Of a DNA stretch of 64,000 nucleotides, positions 9,850 through 19,268 are shown one piece after another. The DNA comes from an uncultured Bacteroidia bacterium (GTDB taxonomy: Bacteria > Bacteroidota > Bacteroidia > Bacteroidales > F082): contig CADCJI010000004.1 of assembly GCA_902801625.1 (NCBI GenBank), positions 1 through 64,000 on the forward strand, in the 5' to 3' direction. Below the pieces are notes generated by a model. That model ran no database searches, had not been told where the DNA came from, and worked only from the letters and a program-made list of their open reading frames with translations. The position numbers and the translations under genes were made by a program. Each line of letters begins with the position of its first letter. Position 1 is the stretch's first letter.

Positions 9850-9857
9850 TATCTTTG
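9850..9857 (+). promoter_or_regulatory. -7 box (TATCTTTG) for the 9874 gene
   Basis: A TAnnTTTG match followed by C lies 16 nt before the ATG at 9874 and just after the upstream stop. Confidence 0.6.
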
Positions 9858-9873
9858 CGGCCTGTTTTAGGTT

Positions 9874-11898
9874 ATGCATTTTCTCTATCCCAATATGCTT
9901 TGGGGCTTGCTTGCCCTGCTGATTCCCATCCTCATCCACCTGTTCAACTTCAGGCGGCATAAGTTGGTGTATTTCAGCAATACGGCTGTGTTGCGGAGCA
10001 TCCAACAGGAGAATGCCAAGACGCGCAAGCTGAAATATCTCATCACCTTGTTGTTGCGGTGCCTGTTCATTGCGGCTTTGGTGCTGGCTTTTGCCTTTCC
10101 TTACACGCCTGAAAAACAGTTGAATGTCAATGCGGAGAATAATCTCGTTGGCATCTATATCGACAACTCGATGAGCATGAAGGGACAGTCGCAGCGCACC
10201 ACCTTGATTGAGGATGCACGACAGTCGGCGCGCGATTTGGTGCACAAACTCAATCCCTCCAACCGCTACCTGCTGATGACCAACAGCTTCGAAATTCAGA
10301 ACGAATATCCAATGAACCAGGAGGAGATGCTCGACCAACTCGACCGCATGAACCCCGATGGTGCACCTGTGGCAATGGGCGAGGTGTTGGACCGTTTTGA
10401 GATGTTGGCCAAACAACACGGCTTCACCTCTTCAACATTCTTTGTCTATTCTGATTTCCAACACAACACATTTGATTTGTCGGCAGCTAAAGCCGATACC
10501 GCTATGCAAGTGGTTGTCGTTCCGATGACGCCCGAGTTCAAGACCAATCTTTACATCGATACCGTGTGGTTGGCTTCGCCCGTGGTGCAGCCAGGCCTGA
10601 CCAATGACCTCAATGTGCGCATTGTCAACCAAGGCGACAAAGAGGTGAAAGGCTTGCCCGTCACCTTCACAATGAACGGTGCTATGGCAGCTTCAACCAC
10701 CATCGACTTGGAGAAAAACGGCACGCAAGAAGTTGTCATGCAGTTTGTGGTGGAGAGTACTGGCGACCAACGCTGTAGCGTGTCGCTCAACGATCATCCC
10801 ATCACCTTCGATGACACATACGACTTCGTATTGGGTGTGAGGCCAAGCCTTTCCGTGATTGAGTTAGGCAGCGAAGCCACGAGTTGCGCCTTGCTTTTTG
10901 AAGATGATGAACAATTCCGCTACACTTTGATGGAACCTTCGCGCTTCGACTTGGACCAATTGGCCAAAGCTCAGTTCATCATTGTCAACGAGACCGCCAA
11001 CTTGAACGAAACTTTGCAGCAGACCCTGTTGAATTACATCAATGACGGTGCTGCCATGCTGGTATTTCCTTCGAAAAATGACCCGAAGAGTAATGCCTAT
11101 CTTTTGAACAAGCTTGGTCTTTCAGTCATGGAGTTGGATACCAATACTACGGTGGCACAGGACTTGGCTCTAAGGCATGAGTTCTTCAATGATGTCATTC
11201 TCGATATGCCTCAACAGGCCGACCTGCCCAAGGTGAAGCGGCACTTGCGTATGAGAAGCAATGGCATTCCAAACAATTTGCTCATCTTGCAGAACGGTGA
11301 CCCGATGCTGTTTTCCGAGACAGTGGGGCAGGGGCAGACCTTTGTCATGGCCACTGCACTTGACCCGAAATGGAGCAATCTAGCCGACCATTCGCTTTTC
11401 GTTCCGATGATGGTGAAGATGGCTTTATTGGGTGGGCAATTGAGCAGGCTTTCCTACACCATAGGTCAGGACAAGATATTGGTCTTGAACGACATGCACC
11501 TTGAAGGCGACCATCGTTTCCTATTTGCCAATGCCGACCGCAGTTTTGAACAAATGCCAGCCTCGGAAGTGCGAAATGGTAAAATCTATCTCTATTTGAA
11601 CGACAATCTTCCTTCAGCTGGGTTCTATGACCTGCTAGTCAATGATTCTGTGAATCGAGTCACGGCTTGGAACGAGAGCCGTGTGGAGTCGAAGATGGAC
11701 TTTGTTGACCGTGATGAGGTGAGCAAAGCCTTTGCCAAAGCGGGTTTCGATGTGGCCGCCGTCCTCGACACCTCTGACTTTGCCAATGCTGACCTAGTGG
11801 AGGCTATGGCACACCAATCTTCGCAATGGAAACTCTTTGTGTTGATTGCCTTGCTGGCTTTGCTCGGGGAAATTTTGGTGCTGAGGTTTTGGAAGTGA
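9874..11898 (+). CDS. BatA-domain membrane protein
   Basis: The protein is 674 aa. The N-terminal 90 residues match the aerotolerance-regulator N-terminal (BatA) domain: the opening FLYPNMLWGLLALLIPILIH, the motif FNFRRHK that follows it, and a second membrane helix near residues 58-75. Residues 85-240 resemble a von Willebrand A-like fold with a partial MIDAS (DNSMSM, about residues 96-101). The middle is Ig-like or DUF4159/glutamine-amidotransferase-like, as in related proteins. A C-terminal helix (LFVLIALLALLGEILVL) anchors the protein again. These proteins lie in the inner membrane and carry large periplasmic parts. No MoxR or other Bat genes are nearby, so the role is uncertain. Confidence 0.75.
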   Translation: MHFLYPNMLWGLLALLIPILIHLFNFRRHKLVYFSNTAVLRSIQQENAKTRKLKYLITLLLRCLFIAALVLAFAFPYTPEKQLNVNAENNLVGIYIDNSMSMKGQSQRTTLIEDARQSARDLVHKLNPSNRYLLMTNSFEIQNEYPMNQEEMLDQLDRMNPDGAPVAMGEVLDRFEMLAKQHGFTSSTFFVYSDFQHNTFDLSAAKADTAMQVVVVPMTPEFKTNLYIDTVWLASPVVQPGLTNDLNVRIVNQGDKEVKGLPVTFTMNGAMAASTTIDLEKNGTQEVVMQFVVESTGDQRCSVSLNDHPITFDDTYDFVLGVRPSLSVIELGSEATSCALLFEDDEQFRYTLMEPSRFDLDQLAKAQFIIVNETANLNETLQQTLLNYINDGAAMLVFPSKNDPKSNAYLLNKLGLSVMELDTNTTVAQDLALRHEFFNDVILDMPQQADLPKVKRHLRMRSNGIPNNLLILQNGDPMLFSETVGQGQTFVMATALDPKWSNLADHSLFVPMMVKMALLGGQLSRLSYTIGQDKILVLNDMHLEGDHRFLFANADRSFEQMPASEVRNGKIYLYLNDNLPSAGFYDLLVNDSVNRVTAWNESRVESKMDFVDRDEVSKAFAKAGFDVAAVLDTSDFANADLVEAMAHQSSQWKLFVLIALLALLGEILVLRFWK

Positions 11899-11907
11899 TA
11901 TTTTTCC

Positions 11908-11915
11908 TATTTTTG
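11908..11915 (+). promoter_or_regulatory. -7 box (TATTTTTG) for parC
   Basis: A TAnnTTTG match followed by C, with a TTG 16 nt upstream at 11889-11891, lies 19 nt before the parC ATG at 11935. Confidence 0.6.
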
Positions 11916-11934
11916 CAAGCAGGAGAAAAAACTT

Positions 11935-14709
11935 ATGGATATCGAAGAGAATAAGGAAAACGAACCCTTGGATGAGCAGTCAATAGATGAGCCAATAGAG
12001 GGAGTTGAAGACGCTCAGGCCCAAGAGGATGAATACCATGTGATACCACTGAAAGGCATGTTCGAGAATTGGTTTCTCGACTATGCCTCGTATGTCATCT
12101 TGGAGCGTGCCGTGCCCGCCATCGAGGATGGCCTGAAGCCTGTGCAACGCCGCATCCTACATTCGATGGATGAACTCGATGACGGCCGTTTCAACAAGGT
12201 GGCTAATATCGTGGGTAACACGATGAAATACCACCCCCATGGCGACGCCTCCATCGGTGACGCCCTCGTGCAACTCGCCCAGAAAGACCTGCTCATCGAC
12301 ACGCAAGGTAACTTCGGTAACATCCTCACTGGCGACGATGCCGCCGCCCCGCGTTATATTGAGGCGCGTCTTTCCAAGTTCGCCAAAGAGGTTGTCTTTA
12401 ACCATAAGACCACAGACTGGACCCGTTCCTACGACAACCGTAACGCCGAGCCTGTCTCGCTGCCGGTGAAATTTCCATTGTTGCTGGCACAAGGCACCGA
12501 AGGCATCGCCGTGGGTTTGGCCTCCAAGTTCCTGCCGCACAATTTCAACGAACTCATCGACGCCTCCATCGCCTATTTGCGCGATGAGCCTTTCACGCTC
12601 TATCCCGACTTCCCAACGGGTGGCTTGATGGATGTGACCAATTACAACGATGGTCTGCGTGGCGGCAAGGTTCGCATCCGTGCTCGTATCAGTCAACAGG
12701 ACAAGAAAACGCTGGTCATCAGCGAAATTCCTTACGGCACTACCACGGGAAGCCTCATCGAGAGCATCGTGAAATGCAATGATAAGGGCAAGATCAAGAT
12801 AAAGAAAATCGACGACAACACCGCCGAGCAGTGCGAAATTGTCATCTATCTCAACCCTGGCGTCTCGCCAGACCAAACGATAGACGCACTCTATGCCTTC
12901 ACGGATTGTGAAGTGTCCATCTCGCCCAATGCTTGTGTCATTGTCAACCAGCATCCAGCCTTTATGGGTGTGAGCGAGATACTGAAACTCAGCACTGACC
13001 GCACGATGGAACTCCTCAGTTGGGAACTGCGTATCCTCATCGAAGAATTGGAGAATAGTTGGCACTGGATTTCGTTGGAGAAGATTTTCTTCGAAAAAGG
13101 TATCTATAAGGAGTTGGAGAACAAGGACTATGAGACTTGGGACGACCAACTCACGGGCATTGAGCGCCGCTTCGACAAATACCGCAAACTGCTGAAGCGC
13201 GAAATCACGCGTGAGGATGTGGAGAAACTCTGCGAGAAACCTGTTCGCAAGATTTCCAAGTTCGATATCAAGAAGGCCGATGAGCAATTGGCCGACATCG
13301 AAAAGAAGATGGAAGAGGCCAAGTACAACCTCGACCATATTGTGGATTACACCATCGACTATTTCCTGCATATCAAAGAGAAATATGGCGAAGGCCGCGA
13401 GCGCAAGACTGAGATTCGCAACTTCGATAATATTTCCGCTGTGGCCGTGGCTGCCAACAATGAAAAGCTGTATGTCAATAGGGAAGAGGGCTTTGTCTGC
13501 ACTGGCGAAGGCCTGAAACGCGAAAAGAACAAGGAAGCCTACGAATATGTGTGCGACTGTTCCGACATGGATGACATCATTGTGTTCCACGAAGACGGTA
13601 AATATGCTGTGGTCAAGTTGCAACCGAAACTCTTTGTGGGACAGAAGGTCATCCATGTGGATGTGTTCCACAAGAACGACGACCGCACCACCTACAATGT
13701 GGTCTATCGCGACGGCAAGAACGGTGCACCGCACTATGTGAAGCGTTTTGCCGTGAAAGGTGTCACTCGTGACAAGGAATACGACCTTACACAAGGCAAG
13801 CCAGGCTCGAAAGTGCGCTATTTCTCATCGAATCCCAACGGCGAGGCCGAGGTCATCAAGGTGACCTTGGTGCTGTTCAACAAGAAACAGAAGACTGTCG
13901 ACTATAAGTTTGCCGACTTGGCTGTTAAAGGTCGTGACACGCGCGGCAACTTGCTCACGAAATACGAGGTCAAGGAAATCAAGAAGGGTGGGGAAGGCGT
14001 CTCCACGCTCAACGCCCGCGATATTTGGTTTGACGACACCGTGCGTCGCCTGAATGTTGACAAACGCGGACAATACCTTGGTGCCTTCGAGGGCGAGGAT
14101 AAGATCCTTCAAATCTTCGCCAACGGCGAGTTCAAGATTTCGGGCTTTGACTTGAATACCCATTTCGACGACGATATGGTGGAAATCCGCAAGTTCGACC
14201 CGGACGAGGTTTTCTCCGTCATTTACATTGAAGGCGAGACGCAGAAACACTACTTGAAACGTTTCACCATCGAGGCTGAGACCAAACTGAACAGCCGTGC
14301 CTCTTTCATTGGCGAACATCCCGAAGCGAAGTATTTGGGCATGAATACCGATGTGATGCCGCGTTTGAAGTTGAGCTACAAGGTCAGCGACGCGGGCAAC
14401 AGTTTCCCTGACGATGAGGTCAATGTGGAAGAGTTCATCGGCATTAAGAGTTACAAGGCCAAGGGTAAGCGTCTCTCTACGAGAGAGATTGACACTTGGG
14501 AGTTTTTGGAGCCCTATCAGCCTGAGCCTTCTGTGGAAACTCCTGATGGTGCAGATGAAATCGACGAACCTTCTGAGAAGAAGGAGACTACTGAAAAGAT
14601 TACCATTAACCCCGAAGATGTTCCGCTGGAAATCGTGGAACCCAAGGGTGACGGAGTGCAAATGGATTTGTTTGATGAGTTAAATGATGGAGGAAACAAA
14701 AATGTTTAA
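11935..14709 (+). CDS. parC: DNA topoisomerase IV subunit A
   Basis: The protein is 924 aa. After an acidic N-terminal extension of about 35 residues, the type IIA topoisomerase breakage-reunion domain begins (YASYVILERAVPAIEDGLKP). It contains the catalytic tyrosine Tyr141 in AAPRYIEARL and the quinolone-region helix HPHGDASIGDAL. A coiled-coil part (about 430-480) and a C-terminal beta-pinwheel follow. The pinwheel is divergent, as usual in the Bacteroidota ParC type, and has no GyrA box that I can see. ParC pairs with ParE to separate replicated chromosomes; parE is not in this window. Its stop overlaps one possible start of the next gene. Confidence 0.88.
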   Translation: MDIEENKENEPLDEQSIDEPIEGVEDAQAQEDEYHVIPLKGMFENWFLDYASYVILERAVPAIEDGLKPVQRRILHSMDELDDGRFNKVANIVGNTMKYHPHGDASIGDALVQLAQKDLLIDTQGNFGNILTGDDAAAPRYIEARLSKFAKEVVFNHKTTDWTRSYDNRNAEPVSLPVKFPLLLAQGTEGIAVGLASKFLPHNFNELIDASIAYLRDEPFTLYPDFPTGGLMDVTNYNDGLRGGKVRIRARISQQDKKTLVISEIPYGTTTGSLIESIVKCNDKGKIKIKKIDDNTAEQCEIVIYLNPGVSPDQTIDALYAFTDCEVSISPNACVIVNQHPAFMGVSEILKLSTDRTMELLSWELRILIEELENSWHWISLEKIFFEKGIYKELENKDYETWDDQLTGIERRFDKYRKLLKREITREDVEKLCEKPVRKISKFDIKKADEQLADIEKKMEEAKYNLDHIVDYTIDYFLHIKEKYGEGRERKTEIRNFDNISAVAVAANNEKLYVNREEGFVCTGEGLKREKNKEAYEYVCDCSDMDDIIVFHEDGKYAVVKLQPKLFVGQKVIHVDVFHKNDDRTTYNVVYRDGKNGAPHYVKRFAVKGVTRDKEYDLTQGKPGSKVRYFSSNPNGEAEVIKVTLVLFNKKQKTVDYKFADLAVKGRDTRGNLLTKYEVKEIKKGGEGVSTLNARDIWFDDTVRRLNVDKRGQYLGAFEGEDKILQIFANGEFKISGFDLNTHFDDDMVEIRKFDPDEVFSVIYIEGETQKHYLKRFTIEAETKLNSRASFIGEHPEAKYLGMNTDVMPRLKLSYKVSDAGNSFPDDEVNVEEFIGIKSYKAKGKRLSTREIDTWEFLEPYQPEPSVETPDGADEIDEPSEKKETTEKITINPEDVPLEIVEPKGDGVQMDLFDELNDGGNKNV

Positions 14710-14740
14710 ACAAGTGAGAAACGAAACCCAACGCTGGACC

Positions 14741-14859
14741 GTCATTGCGGGCTTGACCCGCAAATCCTCGCGATTCGACGATGCGAAGCGAGTCAATCTC
14801 CTAGACAAAAGGGTGTCGTCTTCGCGTTTGGGAGATGGCGGATGTTCCTCCGCCATGAC
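14741..14859. repeat. REP-like palindromic element overlapping the 5' end of a lipoprotein gene
   Basis: The ends are inverted (GTCATTGCGG at 14741-14750, CCGCCATGAC at 14850-14859), and an inner hairpin pairs GGCGGA (14837-14842) with TCCGCC (14849-14854). The left end with its TTGCGGGCTTGACCCGCAA arm is a sequence type I know from repeated elements in other genomes. It sits between the parC stop and the lipoprotein signal peptide and contains no stop codon in the lipoprotein frame. Confidence 0.7.
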
Positions 14860-15658
14860 AGTAAAAGAGTCCATATTGGTGAGCCCCAGTTTCTTGTCTT
14901 TAGTAGGTTTGTTGTTTGTTTTATTGCTGTCCAGTTGCCAAACGGAAAAGAAACTGGCCAAGCGGTATATGGCAAATCGACCCAACATCGCGGCGGCAGT
15001 GTATTTTCCCGAACAGGCCGAAGTGAAAGTGGAGTATAATGACCAATTGGGCAAGAAAACCGAGGTTTTGAACGGCTTCGACCAGGATGTGTTCTTGGAT
15101 GTCATGTACAATGCCTATGCGGAAACCATGGACGATTATGGTGTGGATGTCTATGTTCCTGAAGATGCTGACAATGTGCAAATTGACTCCACACATTGGC
15201 TGATCATCCTTTCGCAGACGGAGGTCGTGGGGCGCATCACGGAATACGAAGACTATCTTTTTAGTGATACGGACGAATTCAGCTACAGGCATCCGTTGAA
15301 CACGGTCAATGTGGCCTCGTGGTTTGAAGTCAACGATGGCAACTGGAGGCCTGTGCTGTTTTGCGAACACAACCTCATGGACGGTTTCGACTCTAAGACG
15401 GATTTTTCCATCTGGACCAATACCGTCGACTACAGCTATTCTATTGACACACTTGAACTTGAGGATATCTATAACTATGCCGTGTATTTGGGCAAACTCT
15501 ATGCGGGTTACACCTACGACTATATGATGAACAGCTATGTCGGGGCGGAATTAAAGAAACAAGGCTACGCCTATCAGATCATGTTGCGCTATGACCCGTA
15601 TGAGAAGAAGTTCCGCTATGCGGAAGAGGATGATGGCTTTGTGGAAATCAAAAACTAA
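14855..15658 (+). CDS. Uncharacterised lipoprotein with repeat-derived 5' end
   Basis: From the ATG at 14855 the protein is 267 aa: a short n-region, a hydrophobic core (SFLSLVGLLFVLLL) and a lipobox LSSC with Cys28. I chose this start because it puts the signal peptide at the N-terminus. The frame is also open to ATGs at 14702 and 14684, which overlap parC. Those starts would add 51-57 residues translated from the REP-like element at 14741-14859, ahead of the signal. The ATG at 14855 lies in the last palindrome arm of that element. The mature part is acidic and Tyr-rich (about 100-267) and matches no family that I recognise. The gene converges on cdaA, and their 3' ends overlap by 4 nt. Confidence 0.65.
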   Translation: MTVKESILVSPSFLSLVGLLFVLLLSSCQTEKKLAKRYMANRPNIAAAVYFPEQAEVKVEYNDQLGKKTEVLNGFDQDVFLDVMYNAYAETMDDYGVDVYVPEDADNVQIDSTHWLIILSQTEVVGRITEYEDYLFSDTDEFSYRHPLNTVNVASWFEVNDGNWRPVLFCEHNLMDGFDSKTDFSIWTNTVDYSYSIDTLELEDIYNYAVYLGKLYAGYTYDYMMNSYVGAELKKQGYAYQIMLRYDPYEKKFRYAEEDDGFVEIKN

Positions 15659-16428
15659 ACTCTCAACTCATTTTCTATCAATTCCTTCAACTCCGAAGGC
15701 TTGACAGTGCGAATCTCTCCACCAGTCACCATGCTGATGTTGCCCGTTTCCTCGGAAACAACAAGGGCAATGCAGTCGTTGACCTCGGTCACGCCAATGG
15801 CTGCGCGGTGGCGCAAGCCATAATGCCCAGGGATGTTGGTCTTTTGTGTCACGGGTAGAATGCAACGAGCCGCTGTGATGCGGTTGTGGCGGATAACCAT
15901 GGCGCCGTCGTGCAGAGGACTGTTTTTGAAAAAGATGTTCTCAATCAATGGGTTGCTGATGTCGGCATTGACCACCACGCCCGTTGTGACAATGTCATCC
16001 AGATTGTTTTTGCGTGTTAGCAGGATGAGTGCACCTTGCTTGATGTCCGACATGTTGAGGCAAGCCTTGGTGAGCGCATCAATGTCCAAATCCACGTTAC
16101 TCCTGACCCTCAGGAACTTAAACTTTCGAGTAAGTTTGCCTTCTTGGGCTTGTGCGCCGATGGTGAACAGGAATCGGCGTATCTCGGGCTGGAAGATAAT
16201 GATTAGCGCAATGAAGCCCACACTGACAAAGGCCCCAAGGATGGCGGTCAGCATCTCCATCTGTAAGAACTTGACCAATTGCCAGATGAGGAAGAGCGCC
16301 ACGATGCCGATGAAAATGCTCATGGCGGAGGTGCCTTTCAGCAGGCGGTAGAGCCCAAAGAACAAGGCGGCCACCAAAATGATGTCGATGATATCAAAGA
16401 CGCGGACTTGTATGAAAAGGTCAATCAT
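15655..16428 (-). CDS. cdaA: Diadenylate cyclase CdaA
   Basis: The protein is 257 aa. Three membrane helices lie at about residues 13-29, 35-53 and 60-79. The DAC (DisA_N) domain follows, with both active-site motifs: DGA at 174-176 and RHR at 206-208. It joins two ATP into cyclic di-AMP, a messenger that controls osmolytes, potassium and cell-wall balance. The order cdaA next to folP is the usual arrangement in Bacteroidales. The reading frame and length match the family fully. Confidence 0.93.
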   Translation of the reverse strand: MIDLFIQVRVFDIIDIILVAALFFGLYRLLKGTSAMSIFIGIVALFLIWQLVKFLQMEMLTAILGAFVSVGFIALIIIFQPEIRRFLFTIGAQAQEGKLTRKFKFLRVRSNVDLDIDALTKACLNMSDIKQGALILLTRKNNLDDIVTTGVVVNADISNPLIENIFFKNSPLHDGAMVIRHNRITAARCILPVTQKTNIPGHYGLRHRAAIGVTEVNDCIALVVSEETGNISMVTGGEIRTVKPSELKELIENELRV

Positions 16429-16445
16429 GATTCCAAATTTTGCTG

Positions 16446-16453
16446 CAAAGGTA
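16446..16453 (-). promoter_or_regulatory. -7 box (TACCTTTG, minus) for cdaA
   Basis: A TAnnTTTG match followed by C on the minus strand lies 17 nt before the cdaA ATG. Confidence 0.6.
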
Positions 16454-16583
16454 GTGTTTTTTGTGGGATTGCCCTATCGGGCAAGAAATCTTTCAAAAAT
16501 CATTTTATAATCCTATAAAACATAATCAATTGATTTCTAATGATTTTAATTAAGATTTTTGACTGATTTCTTTGCGAAGCAAA

Positions 16584-17417
16584 TCACATATATTGACAAA
16601 ATGTCCCGACCAATTCGATGGCCTCGCGTGCATTTTTCACATCATGGACACGAAGAATGTCAGCGCCATTGAGCAAAGCGATGGTGTTCAGTACCGTTGT
16701 CCCGTTTTCCGCCGTGTCGGGTGTGGTGTGCAGCACCTTGTTTATTAAGGACTTCCGTGAAATGCCGATGAGGATGGGGAGATTGTTATAGCGATATCTA
16801 TCCAATTCGCTGAGCAACTGATAGTTGGCTTCAAGGCTTTTGCCGAAACCGATGCCAGGGTCAAGGATGATTTGTTGCTCGCCGTAGGATTCCAAGATTT
16901 GGCATTGCTGCCTGAAAAAGCCCAGCACGGTTTGGTGAATGTCACCACCAAGCGTGTATTGGTGCATGGTTTCGGGTGTACCAATGCAGTGCATCATCAC
17001 ATAAGGAATGTGGTTTTCTCCGATGTAAGGCAACATTTCCATGTCGAACAGCCCTCCAGAGATGTCGTTGATAATGTCAGCGCCTTCGGCCATGCAGGCT
17101 TCGGCCACGTTTTTGCGGAAAGTGTCGATGGAAATCAAGGCATCGAGGAAGGCCGTCTTGACGGCTTTCAGGATGGGGATGACGCGTTCCATCTCCTCTT
17201 GCTCGGTGGCGATATCGTTGTTTGGTCTAGTAGAACAGCCACCGATGTCGATGAAGTCGGCACCCTCGGCAAGCATCTGCTCACAGTGTTGCAAAGCCTT
17301 GTCCATTTGGTTGTATCGACCGCCATCAGAGAACGAGTCGGGGGTCACATTGAGGATGCCCATGACGGCAGGGCGGTCGAAAATGAGGGCATTATTGCCC
17401 AATTTGAGTTGCAGCAT
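16584..17417 (-). CDS. folP: Dihydropteroate synthase
   Basis: The protein is 277 aa from the ATG at 17417. The open frame runs further 5', but that part lies under the divergent DUF1599 gene and its promoter. The motifs VMGILNVTPDSFSDGG (18-33), DIGGCSTRPN, SIDTFRKNVAEA, NDISGG, DPGIGFGKS and IGISRKS are all present, matching the TIM-barrel that binds pterin pyrophosphate and p-aminobenzoate. It makes 7,8-dihydropteroate in folate synthesis and is the sulfonamide target. The DIGGCSTRPN loop has Cys where many enzymes have Glu or Ala, which is common in this phylum. About 155 nt of AT-rich DNA with no gene separates it from cdaA. Confidence 0.93.
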   Translation of the reverse strand: MLQLKLGNNALIFDRPAVMGILNVTPDSFSDGGRYNQMDKALQHCEQMLAEGADFIDIGGCSTRPNNDIATEQEEMERVIPILKAVKTAFLDALISIDTFRKNVAEACMAEGADIINDISGGLFDMEMLPYIGENHIPYVMMHCIGTPETMHQYTLGGDIHQTVLGFFRQQCQILESYGEQQIILDPGIGFGKSLEANYQLLSELDRYRYNNLPILIGISRKSLINKVLHTTPDTAENGTTVLNTIALLNGADILRVHDVKNAREAIELVGTFCQYM

Positions 17418-17429
17418 TGAAAAAAGTTT

Positions 17430-17437
17430 TATTTTTG
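17430..17437 (+). promoter_or_regulatory. -7 box (TATTTTTG) for the DUF1599 gene
   Basis: A TAnnTTTG match followed by C lies in the 36-nt gap between divergent folP and the DUF1599 gene, 16 nt before the ATG at 17454. Confidence 0.6.
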
Positions 17438-17453
17438 CAAAAATACATTTTTC

Positions 17454-17996
17454 ATGCCAAAAAAAGATACAAAAACCCAATTTCATGCGGTTTTGGCGCG
17501 ATGCCGCAAGCTGTTTATCGATAAGATGAAGGACTATGGTCCCGCTTGGCGCATTTTGAGAACGCCTTCCATCACCGACCAGATTTTTATCAAGGTCAAG
17601 AGAATCAGAACCTTGCAAACGACCGCAGAGCAACTTGTAGATGAAGGCATTGAGCCTGAGTTCATAGGCATTGTCAACTATGCGGCGATGGGCATCATCC
17701 AGCTGCAACTCGGTGTGGTCGACCAACCCGACTTGACAGCCGAAGAAGCTACGGCCTTGTACGACAAGGTCACCACGGAAGCATACGAACTGATGACGCG
17801 CAAGAACCACGACTACGATGAGGCTTGGCGCGACATGCGCGTCAGCTCCATCACCGACCTCATCATGAGCAAGGTGCTGCGCACCAAAAGCATCGAGGAT
17901 CATGGTGGAAAAACGCTTGTTTCCGAGGGACTTGACGCCAATTATTACGATATGATCAACTACGCCGTGTTCGCACTGATTCTGATGAGCGAATAA
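17454..17996 (+). CDS. DUF1599 (nucleotide modification-associated domain 1) protein
   Basis: The protein is 180 aa and contains two copies of one motif. The first is DYGPAWRILRTPSITDQIFI with KVKRI after it (about 26-50). The second is DYDEAWRDMRVSSITDLIMS with KVLRT after it (about 118-142). This duplication defines the DUF1599/Nmad1 family. The family is conserved in Bacteroidales next to a DoxX-type gene, which is also the case here. In phages the family has been linked to base modification by association only. In the chromosome its role is unknown. It is divergent from folP and shares a very short promoter region with it. Confidence 0.85.
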   Translation: MPKKDTKTQFHAVLARCRKLFIDKMKDYGPAWRILRTPSITDQIFIKVKRIRTLQTTAEQLVDEGIEPEFIGIVNYAAMGIIQLQLGVVDQPDLTAEEATALYDKVTTEAYELMTRKNHDYDEAWRDMRVSSITDLIMSKVLRTKSIEDHGGKTLVSEGLDANYYDMINYAVFALILMSE

Positions 17997-18016
17997 ACAC
18001 CACGGCCAATACTTGA

Positions 18017-19264
18017 ATGACTATGAAAAAGAGAAAGAAAACGACAACGATTCCTTGGGTAAGCATTTTAGTGGCGCTAGCATCGGCGGTGGGAATTTAT
18101 TTCCTGCCTGAATACCATATTTGGTTTTTGGCCATTTTGCTGCTTAACCTATTGGTTTCCTTTATTTTTAGTAAAAAATACTCCAATGCTGCCTTGACCA
18201 TCTGCCGTCTTTTGGTGGGTGCCTTGTTCATTTTCAGCAGCTTCACCAAGGGTGTCGATCCACTCGGAACGAAATACAAGATGCTCGACTACCTTGCCGT
18301 CTATGGCATGACCTGGCTGAACGACTTTGCGCTGGTATTAGCTATGTTGATGATTTTGGCAGAGTTTTTGGTTGGAATTTGCTTGATTACTAAGGTGTTG
18401 CCTCGATTGGCGGTGCTCGGTGCCACTTTGTTAATGCTGTTTTTCACCTTCACGACGCTTTTCGATGCCTTGTACGACCTCGTGCCCGACTGTGGCTGTT
18501 TCGGTACGGCCATCAAGATGAGCAACTGGCAGACATTCTATAAGAACCTTGTCATCGATGCTGTGCTTGCACCGTTGATTATCAACAACAAGCAACTGAA
18601 AAACAGGCTTGGATTGATAGCCCAGCTCCTTATCGGAGGTTTCTTTGCCGCGGCTTTCTTGGGATTCGAGATATACAATTACCGTCACCTGCCCGTCATT
18701 GATTTCATGAATTGGAAAGTGGGCAAGCAGTTGAATGCCGAACCGGCTGAGGAAGCGCGTACCTATCTCATATACAGAAATAAAGCGACAGGGGAGACAA
18801 AGGAGTACATTTCGCCGAATTATCCATGGAACGACTCGGTGTGGATGTCGCAATGGGAGTTTGTCGACCAAAGGACGGAAGGCGGTGCCAATTACCTGGG
18901 CTTTACAGCCTTGGATGAGGACGGCAATGATGTCACGGAATCCATTTTGAACACCGAAAATCTGCTGATGTTCACCTCGCACGACCTATCCAAGGTGACC
19001 GAAAAGGAATGGGAGAAGGCTCGGGCGATCACAGAAACCGCAGGAAACCAAGGTTATATTGTGATATGGACGGTCGCCAATGAGCCGGAATATGTGGAAA
19101 AGCTGCGCGAGAAATATGATTTTCTCTATGAAGTATATTATGCCGATGAGCTGGAAATCAAGCCGATAGTGCGCTACAATCCTGGACTGATATGGTTGGA
19201 TAACGGCTTGGTGAAGGACAAATGGAGTGCTGTGGACTTCAATAAGGTTTTGAAGGTTTTGTGA
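18017..19264 (+). CDS. DoxX-family membrane protein (BT_3928-like)
   Basis: The protein is 415 aa. The N-terminal half has about six to seven membrane helices (residues 13-30, 33-50, 60-77, 98-122, 128-150, 165-185, 197-220). It includes the DoxX-type stretch ICRLLVGALFIFSSFTKGVDPLG and a CGC pair (PDCGCFG, near 158-164). The C-terminal half (about 230-415) is soluble and resembles a thioredoxin-like or DUF-type domain without a CxxC motif. In Bacteroides the same gene sits between DUF1599 and tpiA. Here four further plus-strand or minus-strand blocks separate it from tpiA. The CGCFG motif suggests a redox role linked to quinones (inference). Confidence 0.78.
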   Translation: MTMKKRKKTTTIPWVSILVALASAVGIYFLPEYHIWFLAILLLNLLVSFIFSKKYSNAALTICRLLVGALFIFSSFTKGVDPLGTKYKMLDYLAVYGMTWLNDFALVLAMLMILAEFLVGICLITKVLPRLAVLGATLLMLFFTFTTLFDALYDLVPDCGCFGTAIKMSNWQTFYKNLVIDAVLAPLIINNKQLKNRLGLIAQLLIGGFFAAAFLGFEIYNYRHLPVIDFMNWKVGKQLNAEPAEEARTYLIYRNKATGETKEYISPNYPWNDSVWMSQWEFVDQRTEGGANYLGFTALDEDGNDVTESILNTENLLMFTSHDLSKVTEKEWEKARAITETAGNQGYIVIWTVANEPEYVEKLREKYDFLYEVYYADELEIKPIVRYNPGLIWLDNGLVKDKWSAVDFNKVLKVL

Positions 19265-19268
19265 CGAC

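Noticed and set aside
12157..13794. Open frame of 545 codons on the minus strand opposite parC
   Set aside because: It is a shadow of the parC coding sequence caused by codon bias. It has no promoter, no start signal and no recognisable domain.
16429..16583. Possible small gene or RNA between cdaA and folP
   Set aside because: The 155 nt are AT-rich. Apart from the cdaA -7 box I see no open frame with a start signal and no stable hairpin with a T run.
16872..17420. Open plus-strand frame of 182 codons opposite folP
   Set aside because: It lies fully within folP, whose motifs are complete on the minus strand.
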